From Mimachlamys varia (Eukaryota > Mollusca > Bivalvia > Pectinida > Pectinidae), in NCBI GenBank assembly GCA_947623455.1, contig OX392532.1, positions 31,904,792-31,968,791 of the forward strand: a DNA stretch of 64,000 nt, written 5' to 3'. Of the stretch, positions 37,171 through 49,501 are shown one piece after another. Under the pieces are notes generated by a model that made no database searches, had not been told where the DNA came from, and was given only the letters and a program-made list of their open reading frames with translations. The position numbers were made by a program, and so were the translations under genes. The first letter of the stretch is position 1; each line of letters starts with the position of its first letter.

Positions 37171-37886
37171 TTTTTTATTATATGTATTTGACTTGTAAAT
37201 CAATGGAAGAAATCTGTTACAGTGGTAGTTAGTCATATGTACAAAGTAGTTTGGTCTCTGTGCCTTCTTAATAACACAAGATACTATTCCAGCCATTAAT
37301 ATGGAAGAGTTCAAATGTGTATTAAGGGATGAATAATTTAAATAACGTTACTTATTTTTGAAGTCAATATTTTGTTTTTCTACAACTGTTGTTTTGTCGA
37401 AATCATGGAACTGTAAACTATCTTATTTTTGAGACGATTTAAGGGTTGGGTGCGTTATGGGCCGATATTGGCCTCACCTCTCTTAGGAAAATAAAAATTA
37501 ATTTTGTATAATAAAATTGTTATTTTTAAGATATTAAAGTACTGAAGCAATCATATTTTGTATTGTTTAATGAATTTTCTTAGTTTAAAAATACTAAATA
37601 CGGCTGAAATACGGTAATGTTACGGCATTATGGCGATTTTTGGTGGTTTTCTGTGCCAATTACTCAAGGGTTTGTGTTGAGCGCATTCAACAACCAAATG
37701 CATACTTTCAGAAAATAAATATGTTTGTATTTACAAGCTATACTCAAAATATTAACTTGGTTGTTGCATGCGCTGATATAAAAACAATAAAAAATACGTT
37801 GTACAAACTGGCATATCTTCGCGTCATAACTAATAATGCACCGGAAAAAGTGAATTTATCCGGAACGGTTTCTGAGACAACAACAG

Positions 37887-37940
37887 ATGGAAGATGGAAA
37901 TAATTGTTACAATGCTTGTGATGTCAAAAACGTGAAAAGG
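37887..37940 (+). other. Possible leader exon of the DDE gene
   Basis: An open stretch from ATG 37887 ends at a strong donor, AAAAGG|GTGAGT. Spliced to the acceptor at 39322/39323 it would shift the frame and meet a stop, so it could only serve as a 5' leader or use another acceptor. Weak call. Confidence 0.2.
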
Positions 37941-38414
37941 GTGAGTAGTAGACCTGAAATATTTTCATTGCACTTTGAAATATTATCAATTTCATATTTA
38001 AAACGTTGATGGAGATCTGTACTTTTGCATGCAATGTTTACGATGTATTTTATAGCAGTCGCCGGCATTCCTGTTTTTACAGTAGCCCCATTCCAATGGT
38101 CTAATATTAAGTCTCAAAATATGTCTGTACGCAACCTCCTGTACGAGTTAGACAACCAGTCAGTTTTTTCATGTTCAATGTATAAATGTTACAAACATAA
38201 TCGGTTGTTTGGGTACTGCAGGTATCAATAAATTACCTTGGTTTATCGATTGCGGAAAGTCGCAGACGTCACTGTTGAGAAGTGTCCGACGATCCGCATC
38301 GAAAACAAGAAAAATCCTTACTGCTCGCCACATTTAGATGTACACACTTATAATCAATATCAACAAAATAAGTACATTTATCCATATCTACCTTTGCAAA
38401 ATACCAATAACACG

Positions 38415-39322
38415 AAATAGTTTAAGTTTCCAAGTCACAACAGAATGTAACTGTTATTACATTCGATACAAAAAAAGATACAAATAGAATATTTTTTTGT
38501 ACATCCGGTTGGATTCAGTCGAGTGGCATCGCGATTGCCCACAGGGCGAAAGATGTGTTAGTAGGAGTTCAATCCGTACTTCCGACAGATATATTTTTTA
38601 TTTTTTTTTTTATTATTATTTTTTTATTGTTTACTTTCATAAGCATAAGAAAAACAATTGATCTTAATTAACACTATTATAGTTAAAAATTTTTATTTTT
38701 TTTCTTGATAAACTACATGGTCACTCCAGCGTAACGAGTATGTAAAAGTTATAATTTTATTTCACACATTTAACAGTGATGCTAATCTTGCATGTATCAA
38801 TATGACCCCGAGATGCTTCTCACATCTGACATTCATATTAATTAATCATACAACAGAAATAACAAACAAATGGTAACTAAACAGATAAATAGATAAACAC
38901 TACAATTCATAAGGATAGCATAAAACAAATGGTCTATAGATTGATATGGAATGGAGAGTAAAAATTCATTTGTTATCGAAATAATCGTCAAACATGTGTA
39001 CTTTTAACGATGATTTAAAACAAGCAACAGTTGTGAGGAATATTCCATGTGCAGTTAGCATAAACAGTATTTTATTTTCAAAAAAATTCTCATAAATGAT
39101 CAAAAAAATAAAGTATATTGGGGATTGGAAAACAAGCTGAAAGCTTATATCAATTCCTCTCCAGTTATTATCCTACAGTTCTAAAAAGTACTAGACAATC
39201 AGTATACCGTAACTAATATTAACTTTCATGATCATCATGTACATTATTGCTTTACCTTAACTAAAATGTTCACCCAACAACACATATATACAATTATATT
39301 AAATCCATTTCATTGATTTCAG
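38415..39322. other. Non-coding sequence upstream of the DDE gene
   Basis: AT-rich, no gene. Near 38515-38580 a sequence with GAGTTCAATCCG resembles a decayed pol III B-box, but no A-box at the right distance is convincing. The stretch ends in a good acceptor, TTGATTTCAG, one base before the ATG at 39324. Confidence 0.4.
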
Positions 39323-39323
39323 G

Positions 39324-41007
39324 ATGCCTTCCTCGAAAGACTTTCCGTGTTGTTTATGTTCCAAAAGAACCATACCAGGAAATAGAAGATCTCTTCATGG
39401 TGTAGCGAACAAAGATTTGCGTAAATTCCTGTCAAAACAGTTTTTCGTTGAAATCAAAGAAGACAGTGTTATTTGTAATAAATGTAGACAGTTGTATTAC
39501 ACATCAATATATAAAAACAAACAAACAGCAAACAAGGTTAGCTATACTAGTGAACATCAAAAGAAAGAAACACCAGCAACTTTGAATTCACCACCGAGCA
39601 TTACACTTCCAATACCATCAGCTGGAGGGAGCCATTCACAATGTTTTGTTTGTAAACAAAGAGGTGGAAAACTTGTTGTAATCCCATCTAAAGCTCGGTA
39701 TGATCTTTTTCTTGAAAAAGAAATCATTTGTCCAACAGGGGCACGATGTTGTAGAGGTCACCTTAACCAAGACTCACTGACGAAAACGGCTCAAGATCTG
39801 ATCGAAAGCTGTCGCACAACTTCTTCATTCAATCATGCTGGAATGATGGACTTACTTAAACAATTGCGTCAAATTGCTTTGCACAGCGCAAGTAAACGAA
39901 TTGACTTTGACCAGTTAAGTTCCCTAGAAAATAGCGATATGGTAAACCTTACCGGGTTGACAAGAGCACAATTCCAGGATTTATTTGGCCACATAAACGG
40001 TCTTCGGGACTCAAAACACAGAAGTACAACCATGTGTGTAGGTATACTTTTAACTAAACTCAGAACAGGAATGTCCAATAGACTTCTTTCCACCGTTTTC
40101 AACATCGGAAAAGATTCCATAGGACGCGCCATCAAGTCTGCAAGGTCTGCTTTGATGGAATCATTTGTACCAAAGCATGTTGGATTTGGTCACATTACAA
40201 GAGAGGAGGTAATCCAGCAGCATACCCGTCCCCTGGCACAGACACTCTTTGGAGGAATGTTGCAGCCTGTTATTTTGGTTATCGACGGGACATACATCAA
40301 TATTCAGAAGAGCGGCCAATTTAAGTTCCAAAGAAGATGTTACAGCTTACATAAACATAGACCACTGGTGAAACCGATGATGATCGTGACTACAACTGGA
40401 TATATCGTCAGCGCTATTGGTCCATATTTCTCCGACCACAGTAATAATGATGCAAACATCCTCAATCATATTCTAAAAAACAACATTGAAGAAATTCGTG
40501 ACTGGCTGGAAAAAGAAGACCTTGTAATTGTTGACAGAGGTTTTAGAGACTCACTTAATCTACTTGGCGAGTTTGGAATCCGGTCTGAAATGCCCTCCTT
40601 TCTCCGCAAAGGCCAGTCCCAGCATACAACAGAGGAAAGCAACACGTCACGTTTGGTTACCAAAATCAGATGGGTTGTCGAGTCAGCAAATGGTAGAATA
40701 AAGCATTGGCGGTTCCTCGACCATATATTACCAACAAATCAGGTCCCTTTCATCGGAGACTATGTCAGGATCGTTTGTGCTATATGTAACAAATACCTTC
40801 CACCCCTTAGCACTGGAAACGAAGACAAAGATCAGATACTAGGCGCAAAGATGTTGCATTTGTCAAAACAAGGGAATGTTCTCCAAGAAAAAGTTGTGAG
40901 GGAAAAACTTGACAAAAGAACAGTTATTTGGAAACCAATCGATGCATCAGACGCAGTTGTAGACTTTCCCAAACTGGACGAGGAACAGCTTCGTAACCTG
41001 ACATTAG
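39324..41007 (+). CDS. Transposase, exon 1: N-terminal Cys zinc modules and DDE catalytic domain
   Basis: Codons 1-561 and one base. The N terminus has paired-cysteine modules (PCCLC near 9-12, ICNKC near 51-55, then QCFVC near 106-110 and CC near 142), probably zinc-binding and DNA-binding. The catalytic triad by motif is D321 (VIDGTYI), D404 (VDRGFRD) and E453 (WVVESANGRIK), the pattern of DDE_Tnp_4 (IS5/PIF-Harbinger-like) nucleases, which cut and join transposon ends. Unspliced, the frame would stop at 41013-41015. A donor TTAG|GTAATT lies six bases before that and lets the frame run on into exon 2. The frame is intact, so the element may be recent, or the gene may be domesticated. ATG 39324 is chosen because it directly follows a splice acceptor. 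Confidence 0.85.
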
Positions 41008-41405
41008 GTAATTAGTTAAATTGCATAGAAATATATATAAAAAAATAAGGGAATATCAGTATTATTATAAAAGTTTTAATAATCATAATCCTCTCATAAG
41101 CTACAGAATAAGTGAAATGTATCCATTTTAATCATATATATATATATATGAATATGACTAAAACGAACACTTCAATAGTGAGACTAATAAGTCTATGTTC
41201 AGGTTGTTATGTTATTGGTTTCTCTCCATTATCTGCAGAGCCATGTCTTGTTACAAAAATATCTAACTATTGATTTCAGCTTTAACATCTCATTCACATT
41301 CTTTTATTAAAAGTATTCTTTTATTATGATCGTGTATCATAATGAAATTGTTATTTCATGAAATGGTTATACATGTATATTGAAATCATATTTCTTTATC
41401 AACAG
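41008..41405 (+). other. 398-bp intron within the transposase gene
   Basis: Begins GTAATTAG and ends TTTATCAACAG. Splicing leaves G plus GA, a GGA codon, and keeps the frame; total coding length becomes 2070 nt, divisible by three (689 residues and stop). It contains a (TA)n run near 41136-41150. Confidence 0.75.
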
Positions 41406-41791
41406 GAGTGTACCAGTTAAAGTTGGCCAAACTGTATAGCAGAGAGCACATTGACGAAGAAGGGCAGTACCATATACTAGTACACAAAACACAGGATGGC
41501 TTAATCAGTGCAAAGATCCAAAGCAGGCATACATCATCTAAGTCCTACCAATTGTGGATTGAATACAGTGAAGGATGCATTACGTGTTGTTATTGCAAGT
41601 GTAAATCTGGTTCAAGGGTAGTTGGTGCATGTGCGCACATTTCTTCCGTGCTCTGGTACCTCGGATTCGCCAGATATCTACACCTACCGTATGAACCCGG
41701 AAAGGACTGGAGCATGTACCTTATGGACGCAAAGAACGCACCACAACCACAACCAATAGACGAGAGTGATGACGATTCCATTGAAGAATAA
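41406..41791 (+). CDS. Transposase, exon 2: SWIM zinc finger
   Basis: Open from the acceptor at 41405 to TAA at 41789-41791. There is no ATG at its start; translation enters from exon 1. Counting through the splice, a SWIM motif C-x-C-x9-C-x-H is seen as C625, C627, C637 and H639 (CKC ... CAH), within YCKCKSGSRVVGACAHI. SWIM fingers bind DNA or protein and occur at the C terminus of some transposases. The tail is acidic (DESDDDSIEE). Taken alone it would be a 127-codon orphan frame; the in-frame splice makes it the C terminus of the DDE protein. Confidence 0.8.
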
Positions 41792-42326
41792 CTTTTGATT
41801 TCTTAAGATAGAATAAGTGAAAATTGACGTGAACATTGACATGTGAAATCCTACGTATATTTATACATTATGTTATGTTTCCGAGAGCTTGAAATTGCGC
41901 TGATTTATATCGCGTTGTTTTGATATCCTTTCTAATTACCGTTTTACAATTTCAAACATTGTAGTTGTTAATACAGAAATGATGATTTTGTTATGAGCTT
42001 TGAATGGCATTATAATTATCACCAAAAAAATGTTTTCTGTACATTATGGAGGAAATCTTCAAACTTTTTCAGCATAAAATAGCAATAATTTTGAAATATC
42101 CATAATCTCTTTGAAATGCAAATATTTTCAGAAATAAGCTAGACATATATAAATCAGGAAATATAAAAAAGAGAGTACATATGGTAGATGCCACATTTGT
42201 GTGGTTATAACAGAGTGGATAAACATATATTCGTTTAGATCTCATGTAAAATGTAAAAAAATCTTGTTGATTAAATTGATTTATAAGCAATGTATTAGTA
42301 TGATAAATATTCAATCCGAAGTGTTA

Positions 42327-44709
42327 TTAAAGGATTTGTGCAACGAAAAATGAAAATTTTATATTTAGTAAAAGTAATATTGTAAAACCATAATAACATG
42401 CCCTGACGATCGCGCGGGGTCTGGTTTTCTTGCATTGACACGAAATTCTGGTTATAGTTATAACGCCTTGGACCTCTCAAGCGAAACTAGAGATAATTAG
42501 TTCGTTGGTCACGTGATCGCGTGACGTCATCTTAGTCCAAGGACTCCTCAATCTAACCTTACCTGGTTACATTCTTATATTGGGTCCGCTGATTACCGAC
42601 CTAAAATACTGTAATTTTGGCAACATTCAGCATGCCAGATACATATAGTGATGTAGTTGGTATTAGAGTTTACCTTGATATTTTATCCACATAAAAAAAT
42701 CATGTTTATAGAGCTACAGAATTATTTGTCGCTTTCAGAGACGGACAAGTAGACATACCAGGGAAAGCGACATCAGCATAGAAAACATTGTCAACACGCA
42801 TATGTTACTTCAACTCGATAAAATGGGAAATACTATCTAACTATCTAAAAATGCTATTGTAAATTCTATCTGTATTCGGTTTAAATACGAACAAACGAAA
42901 ACAGGACCCCATAAATATACATTATATATTACATCATGTATATATAAACACGGTACAATTATGACAGGGAATTCACAACATGTATAATAATATGCATCAT
43001 GTCTTTTTACGGAATTGAATTACAAGGTCGGGATCACGGTAGATAAATGTTAATACGAAAGTCCTTATTTTCATTTATTTAACGTCAGCTCAGAAATGCA
43101 AACAATTTCAAGATGTGATTATTTTCGTTGTGGTACGGAACATTACCATCTTCGATTTGCTTCCGAAAAACCGGACTTTCGATAGTATTCCCTTGTCGAT
43201 CTCTGCGTGGGAAAATTCGGGAATTTGAAGAAGGAAATATTGCTTCTTTATTAAGTTCCATGTCGGTGACAGTTTTTACCTATCCATCGCAACGATTGCA
43301 CTATTTTTTTAATTCATATTTTTTCCAGTAAATACAAAATATATATATAGTGGGCGAAATAATGTACATCGCAATGTACATTTAATTATTATCTGAGATA
43401 ATTTTACAGGGTGTCAATCTATTGTATACCTTTCCTAATGTGTTAATTGACCAGATGTATAAGATTATAATTGCATGTACCGATCGTCTTTTTTACATTT
43501 GACGGCAGCCGCGCATCCCTTTGATATCTCAGGTAAGTCATTTCACACCTGTGATGACCTCAGGGGTTATTTGCATTAGCTAGGTAACTAGCAAAGATGA
43601 AGCTGAAGAAATTATGTAATATCTAATATTAAGAAAATGTTTATTATTGTAATTCGGATATAGACACACTCGACGTTCCGATCGACCCCCCCCCCCCCCC
43701 AACCACCACCACAACAAAAAAATTAAAAATAAATAAAGAATTTCCTTAAAAGTTGGTTATTTGCTTTCTATAAACCACATATAAACATATAACCACGGAC
43801 CTAGATAGCAAAATCTAATCCAATTCCGTGATATATTTGAACACTAAATAAAATAATGTTGGATTTACATTTCATCCTATTTTCGGAATCTTCTACATAG
43901 AATTTTCAATACACAGAGTACAGGTACAAATAAGGCCCCGATTACATACTATTTTACACGTACCGTAAAATGCGAAAATAATTTGGAAATAAACATTAAT
44001 TCTGTTTTTTTTTCGTCAAATTGGTATACATATAAAGTTGGTTGCCTGGTGTATGTGTGTATTGTTTTTATGACTCTGGTACGGGTTTCGTCGTCCTGAC
44101 TGATGTCAGTATATATAGCAGTATAAAGGTATAATGATACCATCTACCTGTCTTATCAAGGTGAATTCACTGACCTATCAACTAATTAGTGTCGTGCTTG
44201 TGTTAGATCACTAATCCCCTGTGAATGGCACGCCCGTGATTTGTAATGTTTCGACAGGGTGTCGATCTCTTGACTACTATATTCTTCGGGATGACGAACG
44301 AAATTAGCATTCAAATGTCCCACAAAACACCATTTTGGCCAATACAAGTTAAAAGTATGCATGGACTTTCGTTTTAAAAAGTATATTGTACGTAATGTAT
44401 GTATCAGTATGTAACTATCACAACAAAATTTGATGTTATACACATTATACATACACAATATTTATGTAAGCAAACAGTGTAATATGGCGATAGCTTGATT
44501 TTCTCGGACTAAGATGACGTCACAGGGGGAGTGGCCTCGTTCTGGGTCACAATATATGCATAATTTAGAAGTGGGTGAAAATGACCTAATAATCGTGACA
44601 CAACAAAGTAACAAGACAACGCTTGCAGAATTGGGTGTTTGAATATGGTTTTAAAACATGACTTTTACCAAATATAAAATTTTCATTTTTCGTTGCACAA
44701 ATCCTTTAA
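42327..44709. mobile_element. Nested 2.4 kb long-TIR element, non-autonomous
   Basis: Terminal inverted repeats of ~64 bp (42327-42390 and 44646-44709), starting TTAAAGGATTTGTGCAACG on each strand, with about five mismatches. A second, subterminal pair shares GTGACGTCATCTTAGTCC (42522-42539; complement at 44503-44520). The interior has no gene, a C-run at 43685-43700, and a segment with AGATAGCAAAATCTAATCC. It presumably moves by a transposase from elsewhere. The target duplication is not clear. Confidence 0.8.
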
Positions 44710-45080
44710 ATATTTATTTTTACCTTTCATTTTTGTAGTTGCTTTGGCGTAACATGTGTTTCTAAGGAAAACTGATTGATATAGAACATTTTATGTTTAA
44801 ACTTTAAATGTAACGCGTCTGTTTATACAATTATACAGTAAACAGTCTATCCAACAACTTTAAACTTTGTTTTTGATGTCATTATAATACTGTTGCTATG
44901 GAGAGAAATCGGTTGCTATGGAAAATCAATAAGTTGTCTCGCAATATACTTATTATATAAAAGCAAACTATGTTCATCTATATATTGGTAATAAATACTT
45001 TTGAATCTATAGTCATAAACTAGTTCAAATTCCGTTAAATTGATAAAAGCTGTACATATGACAGATTGGTTGCTAGGGGT

Positions 45081-45093
45081 GTTGCTAGGCAAC
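45081..45093. promoter_or_regulatory. RFX X-box-like palindrome
   Basis: GTTGCTAGGCAAC is an almost perfect inverted half-site pair of the RFX X-box type (GTTGCC N GGCAAC). It lies about 120 bp inside the right end of the 7.8 kb transposon. Only the sequence match supports it. Confidence 0.25.
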
Positions 45094-45640
45094 CTATGAC
45101 TAAAAAAATTTAAAACCATGTTTTTTATAAATGTCATATGCTGTGATAAATATGGTATGAAAATTAAGAAATTCGGGCTTGGGGCCAAAAATGGCCCTTA
45201 ATGCACCCAGCCCTTTCGCGTTTTCAAATAAAATGGCTATTTTGCGGCGATTTGATTTCGCGATAAACACGGTCGTACATCCTATGTACATTACAGTATA
45301 GTACTCCTAAAGTTGGCATACCTATGATTGAAACTATTTCGTTACGATTGATTTTCACGAATTATAATCACTCGCGAAATACGCGAAAATTAATCGCACG
45401 CGAAAATAAGTTGGTTTACAGTATCCCTTTGTTGATGTTTTGCGTTATCAATTCAATTTCCTCTAGCTGTTAAAGATAACTGATTGATCTACTTTGTTGA
45501 TTTTGTTTATATAGCCAGCACAATGTGATACTTTATGTAAAGATTATTTTACGCTACGATTCAATGTCTGTATATGATGTTTCGATTACTAGAACATTAT
45601 GTTTTCCGTTACCTTCATCGGGCAAATGGCCCACACACAG

Positions 45641-45804
45641 CGTGTGCACACAAAGGTGTAAATTGTGTACGAGTTGGTAACGACAAAGGCGTATGTACAA
45701 TGGTAAAAGTGCTGTACTGGAATGACTCAAATGATTTAGGCCCGCTTTGTTTAAAACTTGGTCATAGATGTGCGAGAGTCTGTGAACCCCCTCATCGCGA
45801 TTAA
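45641..45804 (+). CDS. Possible exon of a small cysteine-rich protein
   Basis: Follows an acceptor-like CCCACACACAG and runs open to TAA at 45802-45804, giving about 54 residues with six cysteines (CAHKGVNC, GVC, LC, RC, VC) and a basic-acidic mix. Even cysteine number and regular spacing are what one expects of a secreted disulfide-rich peptide. No upstream signal-peptide exon was found in the window, and I do not recognise a family. It may also be a chance frame. Confidence 0.3.
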
Positions 45805-45954
45805 GAATCGGCCCACCGCGGCGTTTTCAGGTGGCTTCTTTTTCTTTATCTTATTCTATATCTTTAAGTGATATGAAGAGAGGACGTTTTTGAGTATGCT
45901 CATTAGTTTGTTTACTTGTGATTAACAATGATACTCGGTTCTCATTTGGAGAAC

Positions 45955-46160
45955 TTGATGTTTACATGGAGGTGACAAAGATTTACCTGGCGGGTGTCGT
46001 CGATAAAGTAGAAGACTCTTCCGGAACACCTGGTCTTATTCTATTTTTTTACAAGAGTCTTCATGTAAATCTTTCCTTTGTTCATATTTTGCCCCTGGTT
46101 TAATCGATTTTGAGTTTGGATGATTATTTTGTTAATGCTTCGGTATTCTCTTATTTATCT
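45955..46160 (+). repeat. Dispersed repeat with conserved peptide frame, copy C (open)
   Basis: Frame EVTKIYLAGVVD ... SSGTPG ... SLHVN ... ILPLV, ending in a stop at the same point as copy B at 37.1 kb, followed by the TAATCGATTTTGAGTTTGGA tail. See the copies at 35905 and 36916. Confidence 0.55.
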
Positions 46161-46466
46161 GCGGTTTCAGCAGGTTGCTCTTAGTCCTACACTTTGGATT
46201 TTTCCCAGTCAATCAAGGGAGGCATTGTTTGTGGCATGGTCTGTTGTTGCCGATTTAATACTGATGTTTGTGTTTTGTAAACATCAATCAACACTATGAT
46301 TTAACTTATATGATGATTGGTGACGTCATCACAATGATATACTGTATAACCAGCACAGTGATATTATGTGGCTTACGTTGGTGTTTATTTGCTTGTGTTT
46401 TCTATGCCCAACATAATTTCATTACTGTTTTATTTGGAATAGCTTATGCAACGTTATCCTGTTTTT

Positions 46467-47100
46467 AGCTCACCTGGTCCAAAAGACCAATGTGAGCTTA
46501 TGCCATACCGTGGCGTCCGTCGTCCGGCCGTCCGTCCGTCCTTCAACAATCGACTTCTTCTTAACAACTGATTGGAATTTAATCAAATCTGTTAGGAAGC
46601 ATCCCTAAGTGGCTGGGATTCAAATTTATTCAAATAAAGAGGCTGACCCCACCAGGAACCTGAGGGGCGGGGCCAAAAGGGGACCATTTGACAATATTGA
46701 TATTTCTTTTAAACGGTTGAGATTCCCACCCCAAAACTGCGTATACAATTGCTTAGCTAAGAGAGAACTTCACAAATATGATTTTAGATTTGACTCAAGG
46801 GTCCGACAAGCTCTTACAGACATCCCATCCCAAAACTATACAGAAACAAACACAATCATGATATTTTCATTGATGTAAGGGTCTAGCCCAGCCCTATGGA
46901 CTATGGTTCTCAGCTGAGCTTGAAAACAGTGAGTTGAGATACACACCCATTAATCTGTCTTTAATCTATACAGATATACTTCAAGGATAATTCTTTGAGT
47001 CTGTCCCTGCCCATAGCATCTTTTTTAGAAATATTTTACCATGATTACCTTGATACCAATTTATCCAGGTGAGCGATACAGGCACTCTGGGCCTCTTGTT
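46467..47100 (+). mobile_element. AGCTCACCTGG-type dispersed element, full copy
   Basis: 5' end AGCTCACCTGGTCC-loop-TGTGAGCTTATGCC, pyrimidine-rich GTCCGTCGTCC block, GC-rich GGGGCGGGGCCAAAAGG block, and 3' end CCAGGTGAGCGATACAGG then GGGCCTCTTGTT. The ends share an inverted 10-mer (GCTCACCTGG at 46468-46477, CCAGGTGAGC at 47065-47074). No coding capacity. A reverse copy lies near 59893-60530. Confidence 0.8.
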
Positions 47101-48180
47101 GATGTTTATAAGCCAACATAATAATATATGTTTATATGATTTTTTTTATATGACCTACACAATAATAATCTGTTGCGAATATTTATGGTCTACACAATGT
47201 TATACAGTTGTTGGTGCATTGTAAAGGGTCATCTAAATAACAAATTATGTTGAATTTTAAAACAATAGAAAACAACAAAATATGGTACATATATACGCTG
47301 TATATGATAAAGGATTGTTAAATAAAGTCACTTTGTGGCAAGGTGCATCATGGAAGAATTTTTGGTTTAAGAATATATGGAACCAGAAAAGCAACAATGT
47401 CGTTGTACTCGCAAGTGTTTATAGCACGCAATGGACACATTTGTTTGACTTGATATGGTTCTTTCGAAGCGTATACATCGATTCTGTTTTTACCTTGAAC
47501 TACAAATGGCGGTTGTGAATAAAATCATACAAAAAGCATGTAGAGAGGCATCAAAATGATCCTATTGGAGACTAGAAAGGCTTCTGAATATAACAAGAAG
47601 ACTGGTTTAAGGGGAAAAATCAACCAATGAGATAAAGTTGAAAAAATGCTAATTTCATAACAAAAAAACCCCACTCAAACTCCACAGTTTAAACATTTGC
47701 CTTGACAATAGTCTTCTCGCTGTGTTCAGAAGTCTCAATAGTATCTAATAGAAACTTTTTAAATAATTAAATACCTCCATAGATGCATGTTTGAACAGTT
47801 GTAATATGTAATAGTTGCTATTTGTAAGTGAAGCCTGAATGTAAACACAAAAGCAATGTGCACGCTTTTATAGTGTCCCTCTCGTGTGCTTAAGACACTT
47901 GAGAATAAATCGACATTGTTGTTGTGTGCAAGATGTTTGATCAACATGAGCTAACTGTCCCTCCCTCGAACATGCATTTTTCGCATGTTTTGTCAAAATG
48001 AACAAACACTTTGGAACATTACATGTCAAAACCAAGGTCCATGGTTAGCCATGATCGAGTTGACTCTGTTACATCTAACCGAAATAATGATTGATAAGGA
48101 TTGTACAATATATATATATAAATGTTGTACAGATTTCCCTTAACCACAACATATTATATTGCTGCTGAAATTTGATATAA
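47101..48180. other. Degenerate minisatellite and unassigned sequence
   Basis: Starts with decayed relatives of the 35-bp unit (GATGTTTATAAGCCAACATA and similar) to about 47220. The rest is AT-rich with no gene I can support; a 78-codon frame at 47282-47518 shows no domain. Confidence 0.45.
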
Positions 48181-48345
48181 CCTGCACAATGATAATATGT
48201 TGTCGATGTTTTGTTTAGACAAATCAATGCTATACTTTGATGTTTTGTATAGACAACACAATGCTTTATTGTTACTGATTCGTATAGTCATACCGATGTC
48301 ATTCTGTGAATATTTTGTATTATCAACAAAATGTCATACTGTTGA

Positions 48346-48414
48346 TATATACTGAGTTTGTTTTGTACACAAACAGAAATTTTCTGTTTTTGTACAAAAC
48401 AAACTCAGTATATA
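48346..48414. repeat. Near-perfect 69-bp hairpin inside the minisatellite, copy 1
   Basis: Arms ATACTGAGTTTGTTTTGTAC and its complement with an AGAAA/TTTCT centre; almost the whole segment is self-complementary. It is unlike the flanking units and may be a foldback insertion. Confidence 0.85.
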
Positions 48415-49501
48415 TAATTCATACCAAACTGATGAATCGTATTCCTCATACTGTTGATGTTTTCTATAATCAACACAATGTTATAATGTTAATGTTTTGT
48501 ATTGTCAACACATTGTTATACTGTTTATGTTTTGTATAATCAACACAATGTTATACTGTTGATGTTTTGTGTACTAAACACAATGTTATAATGTTGATGT
48601 TTTGTATACTAAACACAATGTTATACTGTTGTTGTTTTGTATAATCAACACAATGTTATACTGTTGATAGTTGTATACTAAACACAATGTTATAATGTTG
48701 ATGTTTTTTATAATCAACACAATGTTATATTATACTTAATACAATGTTATGATGTTGATGTTTTTTATAACCAACACAATGTTATACTGTTGATGTTTTT
48801 TATAATCAACACAATGTTATGTTGTTGATGTTTTATATACTTAACACAATGTTATACTGTTGATGTTTTTTTATAAACAACACATTTTTATACTGTTGAT
48901 GTTTTGTATACTTAACACAATGTTATACTGTTGATGTTTTGTATACTTAACACAATGTTATACTGTTGATGTTTTTTTTATAAACAACACATTGTTATAC
49001 TGTTGATGTTTTGTATACTTAACAAAATGTTATACTGTTGATGTTTTGTATAGTCAACACAATGTTATACTGTTGATGATTTGTATAATCAACACAATGT
49101 TATACTGTTGATGTTCTGTATAATCAACACAATGTTATACTGTTGATAGTTGTATACTAAACACAATGTTATATTGTTGATGTTTTGTATAGTCAACACA
49201 TTGTTATACTGTTGATGTTTTTTTATAACCAACACAATGTTATAATGTTGATGTTTTTTATAATCAACACAATGTTATATTGTTGATGTTTTATATACTT
49301 AACACAATGTTATACTCTTGTTGTTTATATACTTAACACAATGTTATACTCTTTATGTTTTTTTTATAACCAACACAATGTTATACTGTTGATGTTTTGT
49401 ATAATCAACACAATGCTTTATTGTTACCGCTGATTCGTATAGTCATACCGATATCATTCTGTTAATATTTTGTATTATCAACAAAATGTCATACTGTTGA
49501 T

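Larger units (their letters stand above)
37441..45213 (+). mobile_element. Probable 7.8 kb DNA transposon with imperfect TIRs
   Basis: The left end (37441) reads AAGGGTTGGGTGCGTTATGG, and the complement of the right end (45213 leftward) reads AAGGGCTGGGTGCATTAAGG; similarity continues to about 33 bp with ~80% identity. Between them lies the DDE transposase gene (39324-41791). A separate TIR pair (42327-44709) is nested near the right end. I could not settle the target duplication. The DDE_Tnp_4-like transposase points to the PIF/Harbinger-ISL2EU area, but ISL2EU elements usually carry a second YqaJ nuclease gene, which I do not see here. Confidence 0.5.

Noticed and set aside
38510..38585. 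tRNA-like SINE head
   Set aside because: A B-box-like GAGTTCAATCCG is present, but no A-box at the right spacing and no D-arm pairing.
42327..44709. TIRs of the DDE transposase element
   Set aside because: The DDE gene (39324-41791) lies outside this pair; the pair bounds a gene-free element instead.
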